A stretch of 64,000 bases of DNA from Pollutimonas nitritireducens (GTDB lineage Bacteria > Pseudomonadota > Gammaproteobacteria > Burkholderiales > Burkholderiaceae_B), in the NCBI RefSeq assembly GCF_002849615.1, contig NZ_PDNV01000003.1:62001-126000 (forward strand), written 5' to 3'. Both the position numbers and the translations under genes were made by a program. Every line of letters starts with the position of its first letter. Position 1 is the stretch's first letter. The notes below the pieces were generated by a model, which was not told the DNA's origin, made no database searches, and saw only the letters and a program-made list of their open reading frames with translations. Positions 16,743 to 26,673 of this stretch are shown in pieces.

Positions 16743-19700
16743 TTAGGCGTGTGCTCGTCGAATATTGTTAGCATCGATGACCGGCGCGTCGAGCCTGGAC
16801 AGCAACTGGGTCATGCGCTGTTGGTATTCGTCTGCATTGGCAGCCTTGATGTGTCCGAAGCCGCGGACTATCTGCGGCAGGTCGGCGATTTCGAGCGCAA
16901 TCGAAAAATTTTGCTCACTCAGCTTCCTGGCCATGGTCAGAAGGGCATCGCGATAGTCTCTCATCAGGCGGCGTTCCATTTTGCGTTCGGCAGTATACGC
17001 AAAAATATCCAGCCACGATCCGCGCAGCCGCTTGCCGTGGGCCAGCAGCCGAAACGCTTTCTCGGTGGCTGGGCCGAATGTCATTTTTCTGGGGATTCCG
17101 GTCAAGGGATCCCGCCTGGCGAACAATGGGGGAGCCAGGTGAAACTGCAGGGTGAAATCCCCTTCAAAGCTTCCCTGAAGCGCCTTGCGGAACTCGCCGT
17201 TGGTAAACAGCCGGGCAACTTCATATTCATCTTTATAGGCCATCAGCTTGTAAAGTGATTGAGCTGCTTTCGATGCCAGGCGTGGTTTGGCTCCAGGATG
17301 CAGCGCGCGTTCGGCTGCAAGCACCGTATCGACGATATCGGTATAGTGCTTTGCGTATGCGGCGTTCTGGTAGTCAGTCAGCGCAGCTGTGCATCGCCCG
17401 ACGATCGTGTCCAGCGATTCGGGCATGTGGATAACGACCGCTTTCTCATCCGAGCCGCCAGCCGGCAGCAAGTCATCTGGCCTCCAGGCGGCCAGGCGAC
17501 CGACGCGAAATGCATCCTGGTTTGCCTGGACCGCAATGCCGTTGAGCTTGAGCGCCTGCATGATGGCTTCTTCGCTCAAGGGAATGCAACCCAGCTGCCA
17601 GGCAAAGCCCAGCATCGTCATGTTGGACAGCAGGCTATCGCCGAACTGCTGGACGGCCAGGGCGTGCGCATTCAGCTGCCACGCCGCCGAAGCGCCGACC
17701 GTTGCGCGGATGATATCGATGAGCGGCTGCGGATCCATACTGGCCTGAGGATTACGGGTGAACTCCGCCGTGGGTGCGAGATAGGTGCTAAGTACCACGC
17801 GGGTCCTGCCCGGCCGCAGTGTTTTCAGCGCCTCAGGACTGGTGCCGGCCACGACATCGCAGAATATTGCGACATCGGCCTGTTGCGGTCCTATCCGTAC
17901 CGCCGCCGGTGACGTTGCGTTGGCGGATAAGCGTATGTGGCTGATGACCGTACCGCCTTTCTGCGCCAGCCCGGTGATGTCCAGGACAGATGCAGCGCGT
18001 CCTTCCAGATGGGCGGCCATCGACAGGATGGCGCCCACAGTGATGACGCCCGTGCCGCCAATGCCGGCCACCAGCACATCGCAATTCGAACCGGTCGCAT
18101 GGAATGCTGGCGCGGGCAATTGCGGAATCAGGCGTTCGATTTTCTGGCGCGCCATGGCATCGCGGGCGTTGCCGGACTTTCGAGGCGCTCCTCCAATCAC
18201 CGATACAAAGCTGGGGCAGAAGCCCTCCACACAGGAATAGTCTTTATTGCAGCTCGATTGATCGATGGCGCGCTTGCGACCGAAGGGTGTTTCCACCGGT
18301 ACCAGCGACAGGCAGTTCGATTGGGTGCCACAGTCGCCGCAGCCCTCGCACACGGCCGTATTGATGAACAGTCGGCGCGCGGGATCTGGGAATGCTCCTT
18401 TCTTGCGACGCCGTCGCTTTTCGGCGGCACAGACCTGGTCGTGGATAAGAACGGTGACGCCTTTGATTTCACGCAACTCGCGCTGTAGGCGGTCAAGTTC
18501 ATGGCGATGGCGCACGGCGACACCGGACGGCAGCGCAACGCCCCGGAATTTATCAGGCTCGTCGGTGGTGATTACGACGCGCCGTACGCCTTCGCCCAAC
18601 ATCTGCTGGCAGATCTGCGGTACCGAAATGGACCCGTCCACCGGCTGCCCACCGGTCATTGCCACGGCATCGTTAAAGAGAATCTTATAGGTGATGTCGG
18701 CCTTCGCAGCAACGGCCTGACGTATTGCCAGGTAGCCGGAATGAAAATAAGTGCCTTCGCCCATGTTCTGAAAAACATGCGGCATGGTGATGTAGCGCGA
18801 CAATCCTATCCAGTCGGTGCCTTCGCCGCCCATTTGCGTCAGTCCGCCAGTGTCGCGGTCCATCCATGTAGCCATATAGTGGCAGCCCACACCGGCCAGG
18901 GCGTGGCTGCCTTCGGGCACTTTGGTCGAGGTATTGTGGGGGCAGCCTGAACAGAAATAAGGTCGCCGGGCAGGCGCATCCATTTTGGCGACTTCTATCG
19001 GCAGCAGCGTTCGGCTGGCGTCTTCACCCGTGAGTCCTGCCGCTTGTGCCAGCCAGCGACGCAGTGCGCTGGCGACAAGTGCGGGATGCAGCTGGCCGGT
19101 GGAAGGGATCAGGACTTCGTTTTCCAGGTCGCGCTTGCCTGCAATGCGCGGGCGCACCGCCAGATTGAACAGCAGATCCTTGATCTGGCCTTCAATCAAT
19201 GGCGCTTTTTCCTCGAGTACGAGGATGTGGTCCAGGCCTTCGGCGAAGCGCATGAAACCTGCTTCATCGATAGGCCAGCTCAGGCCTATCTTGTAATGTC
19301 GCAAGGCAGGCGTACTTCCCGGCTGCGCATCCGTCATCGTTTGCAGCGCGTCGAGAGTATCCAGATATGCCTTGCCGGTGGTGATGATGCCCAGCCGAGC
19401 TCCGGGCGCGGCATCGATCAGGCGATCCAGTGTGTGGTGGCGGGCAAAGGCCTTCACAGCAACAAGCCGGTCGGCCATTCGGCGTTCGATGGCCGGCGTC
19501 AGGAACTCACGTGCGCTGTATTCCAGTGCACCCTTGTGCGGGTCTTCGTCGCGGGTGGAGAAGTCCGGTATGGGACTGAGCGTGAACGAACGCCCGCTTT
19601 CCACCGTTTCGGTTATTGCCTTGAAGGCGACCCATGCGCCGGAGTAGCGCGACAATGCCCAGCCCCACAGCCCGAATAACTCGTACTCCTCGACCGAGGC

Positions 19701-20231
19701 CGGGTGGACAATGGGTATGCTCCACGCCTGCAACGACGTTTCACTGGCATGTGGGATGGAAGACGATGCGGCGGTGTGATCGTCGCCCACAATCAACAGA
19801 ACGCCCCCGTTGCGTGAAGCCCCTGCGGCATTTCCATGATGAAGTGCGTCGCCTGCCCGGTCTACGCCGGGGCCTTTGCCGTACCACATCCCGAACACCC
19901 CATCGACGCGCCGATCGTCGCGTACGCCCGCATGTTGCGTGCCCATGACGATGGTCGCCGCCAGGTCTTCATTGATGGCAGGCAAAAAGCTGATGCGCTT
20001 GCTGTCCAACAATTTTTGTGCCCGCCACATGGCCAGATCGACGCCGGCCAGGGGGGATCCGCGATACCCCGTGACAAAGCCGGCGGTATTCATGCCGCGA
20101 TGTTCGTCGATGCGGTGCTGGGCCAGCAGCATACGTACGAGGGCCTGGGTGCCTGTCAGGAAGATGCGGCCCGACGTGGCAGTAAGGTTATCGGATAGTC
20201 GGTATTCAGTGTCTATGTGGGGGGTGCGCAT
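16743..20231 (-). CDS. Indolepyruvate ferredoxin oxidoreductase, fused alpha-beta form
   Basis: A 1162-residue fused 2-oxoacid:ferredoxin oxidoreductase that oxidatively decarboxylates aryl or branched 2-oxoacids (such as indolepyruvate) to acyl-CoA in aromatic or branched amino acid breakdown. The N-terminal part starts SGRIFLTGTQALVRML. The thiamine-diphosphate region has CSGCPHNTSTK and GGEGTDWIG, about residues 420-490. A cysteine cluster follows (CEGCGDCG...C...C), then the gamma domain GIGGTGVITVG with GLAQKGG. It is divergent from an Lrp-type regulator, a common pairing. Start 20231 has GGAG upstream. Confidence 0.93.
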   Translation of the reverse strand: MRTPHIDTEYRLSDNLTATSGRIFLTGTQALVRMLLAQHRIDEHRGMNTAGFVTGYRGSPLAGVDLAMWRAQKLLDSKRISFLPAINEDLAATIVMGTQHAGVRDDRRVDGVFGMWYGKGPGVDRAGDALHHGNAAGASRNGGVLLIVGDDHTAASSSIPHASETSLQAWSIPIVHPASVEEYELFGLWGWALSRYSGAWVAFKAITETVESGRSFTLSPIPDFSTRDEDPHKGALEYSAREFLTPAIERRMADRLVAVKAFARHHTLDRLIDAAPGARLGIITTGKAYLDTLDALQTMTDAQPGSTPALRHYKIGLSWPIDEAGFMRFAEGLDHILVLEEKAPLIEGQIKDLLFNLAVRPRIAGKRDLENEVLIPSTGQLHPALVASALRRWLAQAAGLTGEDASRTLLPIEVAKMDAPARRPYFCSGCPHNTSTKVPEGSHALAGVGCHYMATWMDRDTGGLTQMGGEGTDWIGLSRYITMPHVFQNMGEGTYFHSGYLAIRQAVAAKADITYKILFNDAVAMTGGQPVDGSISVPQICQQMLGEGVRRVVITTDEPDKFRGVALPSGVAVRHRHELDRLQRELREIKGVTVLIHDQVCAAEKRRRRKKGAFPDPARRLFINTAVCEGCGDCGTQSNCLSLVPVETPFGRKRAIDQSSCNKDYSCVEGFCPSFVSVIGGAPRKSGNARDAMARQKIERLIPQLPAPAFHATGSNCDVLVAGIGGTGVITVGAILSMAAHLEGRAASVLDITGLAQKGGTVISHIRLSANATSPAAVRIGPQQADVAIFCDVVAGTSPEALKTLRPGRTRVVLSTYLAPTAEFTRNPQASMDPQPLIDIIRATVGASAAWQLNAHALAVQQFGDSLLSNMTMLGFAWQLGCIPLSEEAIMQALKLNGIAVQANQDAFRVGRLAAWRPDDLLPAGGSDEKAVVIHMPESLDTIVGRCTAALTDYQNAAYAKHYTDIVDTVLAAERALHPGAKPRLASKAAQSLYKLMAYKDEYEVARLFTNGEFRKALQGSFEGDFTLQFHLAPPLFARRDPLTGIPRKMTFGPATEKAFRLLAHGKRLRGSWLDIFAYTAERKMERRLMRDYRDALLTMARKLSEQNFSIALEIADLPQIVRGFGHIKAANADEYQQRMTQLLSRLDAPVIDANNIRRAHA

Positions 20232-20310
20232 GGCAAGGCTCCGGTATTCAACCGATGATAGAGACTTGTCGCACTGTTTTTATTGCTTTCAGGTCACGTA
20301 AAATCCCTGG

Positions 20311-20325
20311 TAAACGAAACGTTTA
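20311..20325. promoter_or_regulatory. Candidate Lrp/AsnC-family operator
   Basis: TAAACGAAACGTTTA is a perfect 6-bp inverted repeat around a 3-base centre, 15 bp in all, the size typical of Lrp/AsnC half-dimer sites. It lies 18 bp before the regulator start and 79 bp from the divergent oxidoreductase start. Confidence 0.55.
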
Positions 20326-20343
20326 TTTCGCGCAGAGGGAAAT

Positions 20344-20796
20344 ATGGATAAAACTGATATAAAAATCCTTCGGGAACTGCAAAAAGAAGGGCGCGCGTCA
20401 GCGCAGCAGTTGTCCGACGCCGTGGGGTTGTCCGCCGCGCCCGTGTGGCGTCGTGTCAAGGCACTCGAGGCCAGCAAGGTCATTCAGGGGTACTACGCCA
20501 AGGTGGATCGCCACAAGGTCGGGTTGCAAGGCTGCATGTTTGCGCAGATCAGCCTGGAAAGGCACTCGGCGGAAATTGTCGAGAACTTTGAGCGATCGGT
20601 GCGCGATGCGCCTGAAATACTGGAATGCTATGCCGTGACCGGCGATTCGGATTTCCTGCTGAAGATAGTGGTGCCCAGTCCCGAGGCCTACGATAGCTTC
20701 CTGCATCGATTCTTATTCAATTTGCCGGGCCTGCGCCAGACGCGAACCATAGTCGCGCTGCGTGAAATCAAGCACGACGTAAGGTTGCCGCTGTGA
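20344..20796 (+). CDS. Lrp/AsnC-family transcriptional regulator
   Basis: A 150-residue regulator. The N-terminal winged HTH (DIKILRELQKEGRASAQQLSDAVGLS..WRRVKALE, residues 4-45) is followed by the ligand-binding AsnC/RAM domain with CYAVTGDSDFLLKI around 97-110. Family members sense amino acids. The divergent position beside the indolepyruvate oxidoreductase suggests it controls that gene in response to an amino acid or its 2-oxoacid, by inference. AGAGGGAA lies just upstream of the ATG. Its stop abuts the convergent CopD-like gene. Confidence 0.92.
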   Translation: MDKTDIKILRELQKEGRASAQQLSDAVGLSAAPVWRRVKALEASKVIQGYYAKVDRHKVGLQGCMFAQISLERHSAEIVENFERSVRDAPEILECYAVTGDSDFLLKIVVPSPEAYDSFLHRFLFNLPGLRQTRTIVALREIKHDVRLPL

Positions 20797-21237
20797 TCAC
20801 CAGTTGAGGTAAAGCATGGCTTTGGCCAGCAGCACGATAGCGATCATGTGGGTGAATACACTGGTGTGTATGCGCTGGACGTAGCGCGTCTTCAAGAGAC
20901 CTTTGCTGCCCAGCACCATGGCGGTGATGAAGTGGCCAAACACACTAAGCGCGAGGACAATCTTTATGGTGAGCATCGTACCGAAAGCGCTGTCGAAGGG
21001 ATGAGCCAGGACGCCGCGGTAGTGCCATGCCATGCCAATGCCGGCGCTGTACAGCACAAGCAAAGTCCACGGCATGATTTGCCGTGCACGCTTGCCAATG
21101 GCGCGCTCGACTTCCCGCATGGCGTCGCGAGAGACGTGCTTGCGTATGCCTTCCAGCATAAGGACTTCAAAGAAGACAGTGCCTACGAATATGAAGGCCG
21201 CAAACAAATGCAGGGTGATCAGGACGGAATAGGGCAT
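20797..21237 (-). CDS. CopD-like small integral membrane protein
   Basis: A 146-residue membrane protein with four predicted transmembrane helices, beginning MPYSVLITLHLFAAFIFVGTVFFEVLML. Histidines in helices 1, 3 and 4 (LHLFAA, FGHFITA, HTSVFTHM) resemble the CopD fold, where they may bind copper or haem. Function is not certain. It is convergent with the Lrp-family gene, with stop codons back to back. The 247 bp upstream show no further gene. Confidence 0.7.
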   Translation of the reverse strand: MPYSVLITLHLFAAFIFVGTVFFEVLMLEGIRKHVSRDAMREVERAIGKRARQIMPWTLLVLYSAGIGMAWHYRGVLAHPFDSAFGTMLTIKIVLALSVFGHFITAMVLGSKGLLKTRYVQRIHTSVFTHMIAIVLLAKAMLYLNW

Positions 21238-21484
21238 TGATGGGCTCCTGGCGCGACAAGGTGGCGTGCCCGCCAGCGGCGTCGCCGACGAGGTCGGCGT
21301 GTAGATGGCAAACGACGGCAGGTATTGTAAGGTCAGGCGTGTGTATCCCCCGTTGATTCCGCATGGGCCGTGTGGATTCTCGCGTGTGGTGTCATGATTT
21401 TCCGGGTGCCGCCATTTCGGCGGGCCCGTTTTCCGGCGTTGCGGCTAAAATCGTGAACGTTTTGCGTTTAAAGGAAGGTCTCCT

Positions 21485-21982
21485 ATGTACGATTTGCTGC
21501 TTCGTCCACGTCCTCTGATGGCCGGGCTGGCCACTGCGGTCTTTCTGGCCGGCTGCGCCGCGCCTGTTACGGCCCCGCCCACACCGCCGACGAAGACGGT
21601 GCCAAAGTGCGTAGCCGCCGCAATGGGCGAACCGCTGATCGGCAACTGGCTAAGCGTACGCAAACAGAAGGGCGTGGCCGGCGAGCTTCGTACCCTCATC
21701 ACCCTGAATGCCGACGGCACCATGGCATACACCGAGCAATTGAAGCGAGGCAAGAATCCATCGCAAGGTCTGGAAGAGGCTGGGTGCTGGCGCCGCGACA
21801 AGAAGATGCTGGTCCTCCAGACGCTGGAATCCAATGGCGCCCCCGTGAACCTGGACGATCCGATTTACACAAATCGCTACACCGTCGTTTCGTCCAGTGC
21901 CACCGCCCTGACCGTCAAAAGCCAGGATGCCACCCGCATTACGGCCAGGCGCATGTCGCCCGGATATCGTCTGCCGTTTTAA
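21485..21982 (+). CDS. Hypothetical lipoprotein
   Basis: A 165-residue protein with a signal peptide and lipobox LAGC (Cys24), then a Pro/Thr-rich linker (PVTAPPTPPTKTVPK). The folded part reads like a lipocalin-type or META-like beta domain: GNWLSVRKQ, ITLNADGTMAYTEQL and a cysteine at CWRRD. I do not recognise a named family. AAGGAAGG precedes the ATG and a TAAAAT -10-like sequence lies about 35 bp upstream. Likely an outer-membrane or inner-membrane lipoprotein of unknown role. Confidence 0.75.
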   Translation: MYDLLLRPRPLMAGLATAVFLAGCAAPVTAPPTPPTKTVPKCVAAAMGEPLIGNWLSVRKQKGVAGELRTLITLNADGTMAYTEQLKRGKNPSQGLEEAGCWRRDKKMLVLQTLESNGAPVNLDDPIYTNRYTVVSSSATALTVKSQDATRITARRMSPGYRLPF

Positions 21983-22010
21983 TGCCGCAGTCCGGGCCGC
22001 AACCGTCGAA

Positions 22011-23420
22011 TCAGACTGCGGCGAGCCGTTCCAGTACTCGGTCTTTACCCAGAACGGCAAGCACGGCGCCAATGGCGGGCGTCTGCTTCTGGCCGGTAAC
22101 GGCAAGCCGCAAGGGAATGGCCAGCTTGGGCATCTTGACGCCATGTTCGGCCAGTTGTGCTTTGATCAGGGCGTCCAATGATTCCGGCGTCCATTCGGGC
22201 AAGGACCGCGCCCGCTCTTCGAAGTGGCTTAACAGGGCTCTTGCCTGTGCATCCAGATGCTCGGTACGCAGTTCGGCGGAGGCCGGCGTGTAGGGACCAC
22301 AAAAAAGCATGGCGCCCTCGGCCAGCTGGTTCAGGGTCTCGGCGCGGTCTTTCAGCAGGGCCATCACCGCGTGCAGGTCGACGGCCAGCGGATCGCCATT
22401 CAGTTCACGTATGCGGGGCGCGACCCGCCCGGCCAGATCCGCGTCGCTGCTGTTTTTAATGTATTGGGCATTCACCCAGTTCAGCTTCTTGGGGTCCCAC
22501 TGCGCGGCTGATTTCGTCAGGTTGCGCGTATCGAACCACTCGACCAATTGTTCACGAGTGAACAGTTCATCGTTGCCGTGGCTCCAACCCAGGCGGGCGA
22601 GGTAGTTGACCATGGCTTCTGGCAGATAACCCTCTTTGTCGTAGTCCATCACATTCACCGCGCCATGCCGCTTCGAGAGCTTTTCACCATCGGGACCCAG
22701 AATCATGGGAACGTGCCCATATTCAGGCAAGGTGGCGCCGAGCGCGCGTAGAATATTGATTTGTCGCGGGGTATTGTTCACGTGATCGTCACCGCGCAAT
22801 ACATGGGTGATCTTCATGTCCCAGTCATCCACAACGACGCAGAAGTTGTAGGTGGGGGTGCCATCGGGCCTTGCTATGACCAGGTCATCGAGTTCGCTGT
22901 TATCGAAGCTGATCTGCCCCTTGACCAGGTCATTCCACCCGGTGACGCCATCCAGCGGATTCTTGAAGCGCACCACTGGCTTGCGGTCGGCTGGAACGGC
23001 GGGCAAGGTTTTACCGGTCTCCGGCCGCCATGTGCCGTCATAGCGCGGTTTCAACCCAGCGGCACGAGCTTTCTCGCGCATGGCTTCGACTTCTTCGGAG
23101 CTGCTGTAGCAGTAGTAGGCTTTACCTTGGTCCAGCATGTACCGTACGACCTCGCGGTAGCGGTCCATGCGCTGCATCTGGTAGAAAGGACCTTCGTCGG
23201 GCTGCATGTCTAGCCAGGCCATGCTGTCCAGGATGGCCTGGACGGCTTCCGGGGTGGAGCGTTCTAGGTCGGTGTCTTCGATGCGCAGTATGAAGGTGCC
23301 TTTGTGATGGCGCGCGAACGCCCACGAAAACAGGGCGGTGCGGGCTCCACCCAAATGCAGGTAACCCGTTGGGGAAGGGGCGAAGCGAGTGCGAACGGCA
23401 GAAGAAGTGGACGTGGTCAT
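22011..23420 (-). CDS. gltX: Glutamyl-tRNA synthetase
   Basis: A 469-residue class I aminoacyl-tRNA synthetase charging tRNA-Glu. The HIGH-type motif is seen in [19 protein letters not shown] near the N-terminus, and [11 protein letters not shown] is the KMSKS equivalent around residue 250. The C-terminal anticodon-binding region ends VLERLAAV. Length is normal. It diverges from the GNAT-fusion gene, with about 107 bp between starts. Confidence 0.97.
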   Translation of the reverse strand: MTTSTSSAVRTRFAPSPTGYLHLGGARTALFSWAFARHHKGTFILRIEDTDLERSTPEAVQAILDSMAWLDMQPDEGPFYQMQRMDRYREVVRYMLDQGKAYYCYSSSEEVEAMREKARAAGLKPRYDGTWRPETGKTLPAVPADRKPVVRFKNPLDGVTGWNDLVKGQISFDNSELDDLVIARPDGTPTYNFCVVVDDWDMKITHVLRGDDHVNNTPRQINILRALGATLPEYGHVPMILGPDGEKLSKRHGAVNVMDYDKEGYLPEAMVNYLARLGWSHGNDELFTREQLVEWFDTRNLTKSAAQWDPKKLNWVNAQYIKNSSDADLAGRVAPRIRELNGDPLAVDLHAVMALLKDRAETLNQLAEGAMLFCGPYTPASAELRTEHLDAQARALLSHFEERARSLPEWTPESLDALIKAQLAEHGVKMPKLAIPLRLAVTGQKQTPAIGAVLAVLGKDRVLERLAAV

Positions 23421-23527
23421 GGTAAGTCGTTAGGCTTGGCATGTGGCGGTATGCACCGCATGCACAGGAAAATGGCAAGACGCCTATTTTAGAGTACACA
23501 ACATTTTTCGCTTGAACCGGATAAAGT

Positions 23528-25999
23528 ATGCCGCGACATCGCCTTACAGCATTGTTCGAACCCCGATCGCTTTTGGTGCTTTCAGATCGCCCCCTGCCCA
23601 TCGTGCACAGCGTGCCACGTTCGCTGCAGAATACAATCACAATCATCGACGTCGATCCCGGCCAGCCCATCGAATTGTTCCAGGTTCTCAATGGAGTGGG
23701 CGAGGGATGTCGCGTTGATCAGGTATTGCTTTGTATCGCCCCTCGGCGCCTGCCCGAGGCCCTTGCGGCCATCAAGCCTTTCCGACCCCGGTGCCTGACC
23801 GTCTTGCCCCACCACACCCCATCCGACGATCCGGTCGAAGACATGGTCTTTTGCCGGACGTGGGGCCAGCTAAACGACTGCATGGTGCTTGGTCCGCGTT
23901 CATTCGGCGTGCAGCGGCCGCATCTTGGCATGAACCTCAGCCACGAAGCGCACGTGGGTCTGGGTGGGCGCGTCGCGCTGGTGGCGCAATCCCGATCCAT
24001 CACCGCATCCGTCCTCGATTGGGCCGAGGACGTCAGGCTGGGTTTTTCGGCAGTGGTGTCGGTGGGGGACGAAACCACTATCGATGTCGCCGAGACGCTC
24101 GACTACCTGGCGATGGACCCTCGCACCGACAGTATTGCGCTGTATCTTGAAGAAACTTCGTCATCGCGACGCTTCACCAGCGCGCTGCGCGCCGCGGCAA
24201 GCGTCAAACCGGTAATCGTGCTCAAGGTCGGTCACAACGCCGACGCGGCTTCCACTGAAGACACCATTTTCAATGTGCTGTTGCGTCGGGCAGGCGCCGT
24301 ACGCATCCGCTATTTTGTGCAGTTGTTTTCCGCCATCAAAGTTCTGGCCTATACGCAACATCCACGCGGCCGCAAGATTGCGCTGTTCTCCAACGGCGAC
24401 GGTGCGGCCCAACTGGCGCTCGATGTCATGGGTGATACCCAGTCCGTATTCCGGGCCGCCTTGGGGCAGCCCAGCATCACCGCCCTGGACCAACTATTGG
24501 AAGTCGGCGCAAAATGCCGCAATCCGGTTGTCAGCTTTGCTCCGTTGACGCCAGAGAAAGTGGCTCAAGTCATTCGTATACTGGTCGCTGATGTCGGCGT
24601 CGATGGGGTGCTGGTGTTGCTCGCGCCTGATCCGCTGTCAGACCTGCAAGGCGTGGCAAGGCAGCTGGCGGAGATATCGCCGCATTCGCGCAAACCCATC
24701 ATTACCTGCTTCATGGGAGACGCGACGATGCGGGCACTGCGCCATATTCTCGACAGTGCCGGGACCCCTGCGTTCCGTACTCCGGAATCGGCCGCGAACG
24801 CTTTCGGAATACTCGCGTCCTACCACTACAACCAGAGGCTGTCGCAACAGATCCTGCCGCCCGAAGCATTAAGCAAACCGCCTCGGCTTGATGAAGCGCA
24901 TGCGCTGGTGCGCAGTATCCAAAGCAAGCGCCGGCGCATTCTGACCGACCAGGAGTGCCGTGAGCTGCTGGAGTGTTTTCATGTACCTTTGCACTATGCT
25001 TTAGACGATGACGCGATCTCGCAGGGCGAAGCGGGGGACCGTCTCCCACTGGCGATCAAGGTCCAGCGCGACGCGAAGTTCGGGCCCTACATCACCTTTG
25101 GTTCCGGAGGGCAGGACGCCCTTGTCGCGGGTGCCTATAGTTCAATTGAGCTTCCGCCATTGAACAGTTATCTGGCCCGCCAGCTCATCTTGCGCAGCAG
25201 CGTGTGGCAGCAGAGGCTCTCACGCCATTCGACGCCGGCGGCGTTCGAACTCCTTCAAGAAACCCTGGAGCGCATTTCCGAACTCACCAGCGAGCTGCCC
25301 TCGCTGGACTCATTGATTATTGATCCGATGTACGTTGACGACATGCAGGCCGTCGCACATTCCGTACGCATCGAGCTTACCAGTCAATCGATGCTCGTGT
25401 TGCCTGAAACGACTGGCTACCGGCATATGGCCATTCATCCCTATCCTCGCCGCCTGGTGCAGTCCAAGGCATTCAAGGATGGCAGTCCCTGGCTGTTGCG
25501 GCCGATACGTCCGGAAGACGCCGAGCCTTTGCAGGAGTTTGTGCGCGGGCTTTCGGACGAAGCGCGGTACATGCGTTTCGTTTCCATGATGCGTGAACTT
25601 ACTCCACGCATGCTGGCGCGCTACACCCGTATCGACTACGACCGGGAACTGGCGTTGGTAGCTACCGTGCAGGTGCCCAACCCCGAGCACCGCGGCCATC
25701 CCCACGAACAAATAATCGGGTTTGCGCATTATTTGCGCAATGCCGATGGCCGTGGTGCTGAATACGCGCTGGTCATCGGCGACGCATGGCAGCGTCGCGG
25801 CCTGGGTGCCCAGCTGATGCGCGGCCTGATCGAAGCGGCGCAATACCAGGGCCTTACCTATATAGATGGGGTCGTGCTGGCGACGAACCGTCCCATGCTG
25901 AGCCTGATGAAGCACCTTGGGTTCCAGAATGACTACGATGCCGAAGATCCCACCATGCGTCGGGTATGGCTGGATTTGGGCGAAACCCGTCGCTCCTGA
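23528..25999 (+). CDS. GNAT acetyltransferase fused to NDP-forming acyl-CoA-synthetase-like domains (Pat-like)
   Basis: An 823-residue protein. Domains in order: a CoA-binding Rossmann-like domain (about 1-130), two succinyl-CoA-ligase-like flavodoxin domains (about 140-450), a diverged ATP-grasp segment (about 470-660, with KVQRDAKFGPYITFGSGG), and a C-terminal GNAT domain (about 665-815; QRRGLGAQLMRGLIEAA is the acetyl-CoA loop). This layout is that of Pat/YfiQ-type protein lysine acetyltransferases, which inactivate acetyl-CoA synthetase and other enzymes. Whether the synthetase part is still active is not shown. Convergent with the esterase downstream. Confidence 0.85.
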   Translation: MPRHRLTALFEPRSLLVLSDRPLPIVHSVPRSLQNTITIIDVDPGQPIELFQVLNGVGEGCRVDQVLLCIAPRRLPEALAAIKPFRPRCLTVLPHHTPSDDPVEDMVFCRTWGQLNDCMVLGPRSFGVQRPHLGMNLSHEAHVGLGGRVALVAQSRSITASVLDWAEDVRLGFSAVVSVGDETTIDVAETLDYLAMDPRTDSIALYLEETSSSRRFTSALRAAASVKPVIVLKVGHNADAASTEDTIFNVLLRRAGAVRIRYFVQLFSAIKVLAYTQHPRGRKIALFSNGDGAAQLALDVMGDTQSVFRAALGQPSITALDQLLEVGAKCRNPVVSFAPLTPEKVAQVIRILVADVGVDGVLVLLAPDPLSDLQGVARQLAEISPHSRKPIITCFMGDATMRALRHILDSAGTPAFRTPESAANAFGILASYHYNQRLSQQILPPEALSKPPRLDEAHALVRSIQSKRRRILTDQECRELLECFHVPLHYALDDDAISQGEAGDRLPLAIKVQRDAKFGPYITFGSGGQDALVAGAYSSIELPPLNSYLARQLILRSSVWQQRLSRHSTPAAFELLQETLERISELTSELPSLDSLIIDPMYVDDMQAVAHSVRIELTSQSMLVLPETTGYRHMAIHPYPRRLVQSKAFKDGSPWLLRPIRPEDAEPLQEFVRGLSDEARYMRFVSMMRELTPRMLARYTRIDYDRELALVATVQVPNPEHRGHPHEQIIGFAHYLRNADGRGAEYALVIGDAWQRRGLGAQLMRGLIEAAQYQGLTYIDGVVLATNRPMLSLMKHLGFQNDYDAEDPTMRRVWLDLGETRRS

Positions 26000-26001
26000 C
26001 C

Positions 26002-26673
26002 TTAAATCAGCACCTTGCGCAAGAACGCCGCGATATCGGCGATTTCTTCAAGGCATACGGAATGTTGCATGGGGTAGGTGTGCCATTCAACCTCATAGCC
26101 AAGTTCGACTAGCTTCTGACGGGTCGCTTGGGCGCGGGGGAATACGACCACGGGATCGCTGGTGCCGTGTGCCAGGAAAATAGGGGTGTCCTGGTTAGCC
26201 GCATGTCGTTCGGCGTCGAACAGGCTTGCCAAGGGCAGGTAACCTGACAAGCCAATGATGCCTGCCAACTTGCTGTCCAGGCGCAAGCCGGTTTGCAATG
26301 CCATGGCGCAGCCCTGCGAGAAACCGGCCAGAACGATTTTTTCGCTTGGAATTCCTCGCTGGTTTTCACGTTGGATCAGTGCCTGCACGGCCGCCTGCGA
26401 CGCGCGCAACCCTTGTTCATCTTCACGCGAGACGGCACCTGGAATGAAAATGTCATACCAGGCGCGCATGGCCATGCCATTGTTGATCGTGACCGGCTGC
26501 ACGGGCGCGTGGGGGAATATGAAGCGGACAGGAGGGACGTCCTGCAATCCCAGTTCCGGCACCAGTGGGGCGAAGTCGTGGCCGTCTGCGCCCAAGCCAT
26601 GCAGCCAGATCACCGCCAGACCGGGATTCGTCCCAGTTTCGATTTCAAGGCTTTCAAGTAGGGTTGAGCTCAT
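26002..26673 (-). CDS. Alpha/beta-hydrolase carboxylesterase
   Basis: A 223-residue enzyme of the phospholipase/carboxylesterase (EstB-like) family. [11 protein letters not shown] forms the oxyanion region, GFSQG has the nucleophile Ser119, and the Asp and His follow in GTSDPVV and PMQHSVC. It hydrolyses short-chain carboxylic esters in the cytoplasm. Its ATG overlaps the yjgA stop by four bases (ATGA), showing translational coupling with that gene. Confidence 0.92.
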   Translation of the reverse strand: MSSTLLESLEIETGTNPGLAVIWLHGLGADGHDFAPLVPELGLQDVPPVRFIFPHAPVQPVTINNGMAMRAWYDIFIPGAVSREDEQGLRASQAAVQALIQRENQRGIPSEKIVLAGFSQGCAMALQTGLRLDSKLAGIIGLSGYLPLASLFDAERHAANQDTPIFLAHGTSDPVVVFPRAQATRQKLVELGYEVEWHTYPMQHSVCLEEIADIAAFLRKVLI

